Of a stretch of 7,557 bases of DNA, positions 7,037 to 7,557 are shown piece after piece. The translations under genes were made by a program, and so were the position numbers. Numbering within the stretch: the stretch's first letter is position 1; every line of letters starts with the position of its first letter. The stretch is taken from the NCBI GenBank assembly GCA_016293065.1, contig JAEDEY010000093.1, positions 1-7,557 of the forward strand. The letters are read 5' to 3'. The stretch is from Bacteroidales bacterium. GTDB lineage: Bacteria; Bacteroidota; Bacteroidia; Bacteroidales; UBA3663. Below the pieces are notes generated by a model. The model searched no databases. It worked only from the letters and a program-made list of their open reading frames with translations, and was not told where the DNA came from.

Positions 7037-7557
7037 ATGAAGATCATCTGCGTTGGCATGAACTATGCCGAACATAACAAGGAACTGAACCACAGCATAG
7101 GCGAAGTGAACGGCATCGAGGGCAATCCCACCCTTTTCCTCAAGCCCGACACCGCCATCGGCAAGGAGGGCTGGCCATTCTTCGTGCCCGAATTCAGCCA
7201 TCAGGTCGAATACGAGACCGAAGTGGTGGTGCGCATCTCGCGCCTCGGCCGCTGCATCCCCACACGCTTTGCCCATCGCTATTATAATGAGATCACGCTC
7301 GGCATCGACTTCACTGCACGCGACCTGCAAAGGGAGCTGAAGTCGAAAGGCCTGCCATGGGAGATCTCGAAAGGCTTCGATGGCAGTGCTGCCGTCGGAC
7401 GTTTCGTCAAGCTCGAAGATCTCGGCATCGCCACCGAACAGCATCCAGAGGGCAAGTCCATCCAGGACCTCCATTTCGAGATGCGCCTCAACGACGAGGT
7501 GCGTCAGGTGGGTCATACTGCCGACATGCTCCACACCATCGACGAGATTGTAAGCTA
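7037..7557 (+). CDS. Fumarylacetoacetate hydrolase (FAH) family protein, acylpyruvase/FAHD1-like (partial, C-terminus beyond the right edge)
   Basis: The ATG at 7037 opens a frame that continues to the edge, giving 173 residues of a family usually just over 200 long in its single-domain form. VGMNYAEHNKEL (6-17) and LFLKP (33-37) match the family N-terminus. YETEVVV (59-65) supplies the paired acidic metal ligands Glu60 and Glu62. GIDFTARDLQ (89-98) supplies the third ligand Asp91, and KGLPWEISKGFDGSAAVG (104-121) contains the conserved active-site lysine Lys112. These residue roles are by comparison with FAHD1 and YcgM, which bind Mg2+ and cleave C-C bonds in acylpyruvates or decarboxylate oxaloacetate. 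The exact substrate here cannot be told. The enzyme should be cytoplasmic; no signal peptide is seen. A good Bacteroidota promoter lies just upstream, predicting a leader of only about 17 bases. It is transcribed away from the export operon and probably unrelated in function, though an operator-like array lies between them. Confidence 0.93.
   Translation, partial: MKIICVGMNYAEHNKELNHSIGEVNGIEGNPTLFLKPDTAIGKEGWPFFVPEFSHQVEYETEVVVRISRLGRCIPTRFAHRYYNEITLGIDFTARDLQRELKSKGLPWEISKGFDGSAAVGRFVKLEDLGIATEQHPEGKSIQDLHFEMRLNDEVRQVGHTADMLHTIDEIVS

Noticed and set aside
7004..7534. Minus-strand open frame of 176 codons
   Set aside because: It is the complement of the FAH-family gene, which has a good promoter, start and conserved metal-ligand motifs on the plus strand.
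1..7557. CRISPR arrays, insertion sequences, tRNA or rRNA genes
   Set aside because: No spaced direct repeats, transposase-like frames, terminal inverted repeats or tRNA-like folds were seen. Nearly all of the window is accounted for by six coding sequences.

Overview
The window looks like a piece of a Bacteroidales chromosome, most likely Prevotella or a close relative. Three things point there: promoter elements of the Bacteroidota type (TTTG and TAnnTTTG), start codons mostly lacking a strong Shine-Dalgarno, and permeases with the long eight-helix architecture typical of Bacteroidota MacB/FtsX-type exporters. The organism call is inference; no rRNA or other marker gene is present.

Layout: about 6.8 kb of the minus strand is one compact operon, read from right to left. 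It encodes an outer-membrane TolC-type factor (5442-6806), a periplasmic membrane-fusion protein (4141-5400), an ABC ATPase (3419-4099), a first FtsX/MacB-type permease (1017-3386) and a second permease that runs off the left edge (1-1001). The gaps between genes are about 40 bases or less, so one transcript is likely. Together these proteins would form a tripartite exporter spanning both membranes. The ATPase works in the cytoplasm on two different permeases in the inner membrane, and the adaptor links these to the outer-membrane channel. The cargo cannot be read from the sequence.

A 230-base intergenic region (6807-7036) separates this operon from a plus-strand gene (7037 to the right edge) encoding a fumarylacetoacetate-hydrolase-family protein related to acylpyruvases. 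The region holds a good Bacteroidota promoter for the plus-strand gene, a weaker one for the export operon, and between them a striking array of inverted half-sites. TGTAAA-N5-TTTACA occurs twice, perfectly, with its four half-sites spaced exactly 11 bp apart. This looks like a tandem operator for a dimeric regulator and is the most notable unexplained element of the window. No regulator gene is visible.

The genes belong to recognisable families. I found no CRISPR array, insertion sequence, tRNA, rRNA or clear new defence or biosynthetic system.
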